Below are positions 25,421-27,543 of a stretch of 27,543 bases of DNA, piece by piece (position 1 is the stretch's first letter; each line of letters opens with the position of its first letter). Source of the stretch: Chara braunii. Lineage: Eukaryota > Streptophyta > Charophyceae > Charales > Characeae. Both the position numbers and the translations under genes were made by a program. The DNA lies in the NCBI GenBank assembly GCA_003427395.1, contig BFEA01000004.1, positions 910,750 to 938,292 of the forward strand, given 5' to 3'. Below the pieces are notes generated by a model, which worked only from the letters and a program-made list of their open reading frames with translations, did not search any database and was not told the origin of the DNA.

Positions 25421-27543
25421 GTGAGGTCACTCTTCTGCATCTCCACTTGATAATCTGCATCTCCATGTGGTATCAATTTTGATATGCATTCAACTAAAGA
25501 AACCTATAGGACTGTGCAGCATATTCTCTCTCTCGCCCTACCCCCCGCCGCTCCACTCGCCCCTTTTTCCCCCTCTTGTTTGTGCTTTTCTCCGCTTGGA
25601 GAAGTGTAACAGTGTGGAAGTAACTTTCTCTACCGACACTTTTTCTAGTCAACTTCTCTGTTGAAATTATATCCAGTTTGCAATTCCTTTTCGCTTTTTT
25701 TCTTCTTGGAATTCTGTACATGCTTCGCTATGCTTCTGGAGATTTGTAAGAGTGTTTGCAACTTTGCACCCTTTTTTAAAGAATAACCCGTCCCTTTCTT
25801 CTCAAGAAACCTTCTAACCCCAATCAAACTCTGACTACGAATTTCAAATCGAGAGCAAGTAACATTTGTTGTTGTTTCAGGACGCCTTGCTATACGACCC
25901 TGCATTCTTCCATCACGTCTTGTGATAACTGCTCCTATCGAGGTCACGTAGCATGCACCAGAAGCTTGATCAGATGGACCCACTGCGGTGGCAGGATGCC
26001 TCTAGTGCTAGGTGCTTAGCACTTTTCTGCACTGGTTGCCAGGCACTTAGCGCTCCTGTCCCCAATGGTCCGGTGATATGATAAGCCAAAGATATCTGTG
26101 GGTTCTCTACCTGTCACCTGCTGTTGCATTACGGTGATGCTATAGTCTCGGTCATTCCAGTGCTCACCAGCAGTGCTAGGTGCCAGGCACTTAGCGCTAC
26201 TGTCCCCAATGGTCCGGTGATATGGTAAGCCCCAAAGATATCTGTGGGTTCTCTACCTGTCACCTGCTGTTGCATTACGGTGATGCCATAGTCTGCTATA
26301 GTCTCGGTCATTCCAGTGCTCACCAGCAACTGGTAGTAATGGGGCAACGATCATCTATCCGTTTTCTTGTTTGTACTTATCTCGTGCTGTCAGGTATGCT
26401 TGTCTATGCTTAGCTCTTGCAATCTCTTTCCTGGTCAGACTTACCTTGTGCCATCAGGTGTGCTTATTTAAGTCCAGATCATAGTAGAGGCTGGATGGTC
26501 GGCCTCGGGAGGTGCCTGTCGTTGTACTCAACGAGTGGGGAGATCAGATGGCTTGTGGCAGCCCCAAGGACAGTCTCCTCCAGGGGGCATCATTCGTGAA
26601 CTTTTTTATTGTCCTAATCAGATTGCACGTCGAGCCCTACAGCGGTGCAACCCAGATGTTGTCTCTAGACTGGACACAGGAGGGGTCACAGATATGTGGT
26701 ATGTGGTCATTCCTCACCTGTATTACATCTAGAGACTCTATGGGTGTCTACCACCCTTCTACTATCAAATGTGACAACGCAGCCACCCCTGCATAAGATG
26801 AGACCCCTACCCAGAGGCCCTTCCCCAGATTCACGCCCCAATCAGCCCCCTTAATGGGAACGCAGACAGGTGCCAGCCCGGATGAAACCCAGCCCGCAAG
26901 CATTGTAAGATAGACATGAGGCCCGCTCTTGGGAATCGTATATACCTGTCTTTGCGCCCTCTTGGCTTTTGCACCTTTCAAGATGAGTTCATTTCTTAGA
27001 CTTCTATTTTTGCCAAAGATCTTGTGTCAAAGAGCATGTGTCTGTGGCTCTCATCTATGAACTTCTGCCTTGCGTTCAACAGCAAAGATGCCTCCACCAC
27101 ATACACAGAGACAGAGAGAGAGAGAGAGAGGAGAGAGTTTTCATGATGTCAGAATTAGTTCAGTCCCCTAGGCTGTTTTTCGGGCCGCCCGGGCAGCCAA
27201 CTTATGCCCGGGCACACGCCCACCCCCCGGGCAGGGTTCCTGGCAGCCCCAGAGCGAAAAATAAAAAGGAATTCAAAAAATTCCGGAAATAAAAATGTTG
27301 TGTAGAATTGCAATACAAAGGACTCTTGGCTAATGGTCACATTAGAATTCTTCACAGACACGATGATAAAAAAGAAAATAACAGAATCACACTAAGGCAC
27401 CCCCATTTAAACCACTTCACCCCTGTAAAACCAATTTATACCCCCCTCCCCGCCCCCTTTGACAGTCAACTCGCAAAAAAAGAAAACAAGCCTGGGTATG
27501 GGGCCCTCTGGGGAGCGTAGAAAACCTTTTTTTTTTTTTTTTT
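25421..27543. other. Intron 6 (incomplete), no exon found
   Basis: Starts with donor GTGAGG. It was searched for an acceptor followed by a codon set like MHRQP; none was seen. It holds the 144-bp duplication at 26038-26328, a GA tract at 27111-27133, a stretch of repeated CCCGGGCA words at 27185-27235, and a final T run from about 27526. Confidence 0.7.
26038..26328 (+). repeat. 144-bp tandem duplication
   Basis: Copies 26038-26181 and 26182-26328, nearly identical, both starting GCCAGGCACTTAGCGCT and ending near CCAGTGCTCACCAGCA. The second copy has a small extra duplication of a GTCTGCTATA-like word. Confidence 0.92.

Noticed and set aside
25880-25960. Possible eIF2-beta exon after TTTCAG at about 25880
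   Set aside because: Joined to exon 6, the reading is TTPCYTTL-like and does not resemble the expected CKTMHRQP continuation.

Overview
This is a nuclear eukaryotic window, most likely from a streptophyte (green plant lineage) with a large, repeat-rich genome; a charophyte alga such as Chara would fit, but the species is inferred. The evidence is a split gene whose predicted protein is plant-type translation initiation factor eIF2-beta (words such as [11 protein letters not shown] and NFMDLCKT), GT-AG introns of 1.8-4.3 kb, abundant microsatellites and small mobile elements, a plant-type mitochondrial nad5 fragment, and no bacterial gene organisation. Both ends lie in simple repeats ((CT)n at the start, a T run at the end), which suggests assembly breaks.

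Layout. 1-2.7 kb: microsatellites and an array of hairpin repeats whose arms carry CACGTG. 2.9-4.35 kb: a dead trihelix/Myb-SANT-like gene (+), one reading frame broken by four stop codons. 4.58-4.80 kb: a piece of mitochondrial nad5 (NUMT). 7.05-8.05 kb: a dead PIF/Harbinger DDE transposase (-), with a 35-bp unit repeated at its third catalytic motif. The Myb-like gene and the transposase are probably the two genes of one decayed Harbinger element. 8.69-8.95 kb: a foldback element with 89-bp arms. 9-11 kb: intergenic and promoter-side sequence with a 114-bp MITE about 155 bp before the start codon.

11.05-25.42 kb (+): the first six coding exons of eIF2-beta, giving 201 codons plus two bases. 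They join without any frame conflict. Three lysine blocks sit in exons 2, 3 and 4. Exon 6 ends inside the conserved core, and the remaining C-terminal part with the zinc finger is not in the window.

The introns are full of small repeats. (i) A family of about 125 bp, with more than ten full or partial copies, tandem and inverted, whose best copies contain a hammerhead-ribozyme-like core: CTGAYGA, a 5-bp stem II, GAAA, a tiny stem III and GUC. A second hairpin downstream stays paired across copies. Stem I is not evident, so activity is unproven. (ii) A second family with a GCCGCC/GGCGGC hairpin. (iii) A third family found directly upstream of the hammerhead-like repeat at two sites. (iv) A family of roughly 100-115-bp terminal-inverted-repeat elements with TA at most ends; one copy has expanded internally into tandem repeats and another has landed inside a hammerhead-like core. 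The hammerhead-like family is the strongest candidate for an undescribed system: a small, structured, probably non-autonomous element comparable to retrozymes or Penelope-type hammerhead repeats.
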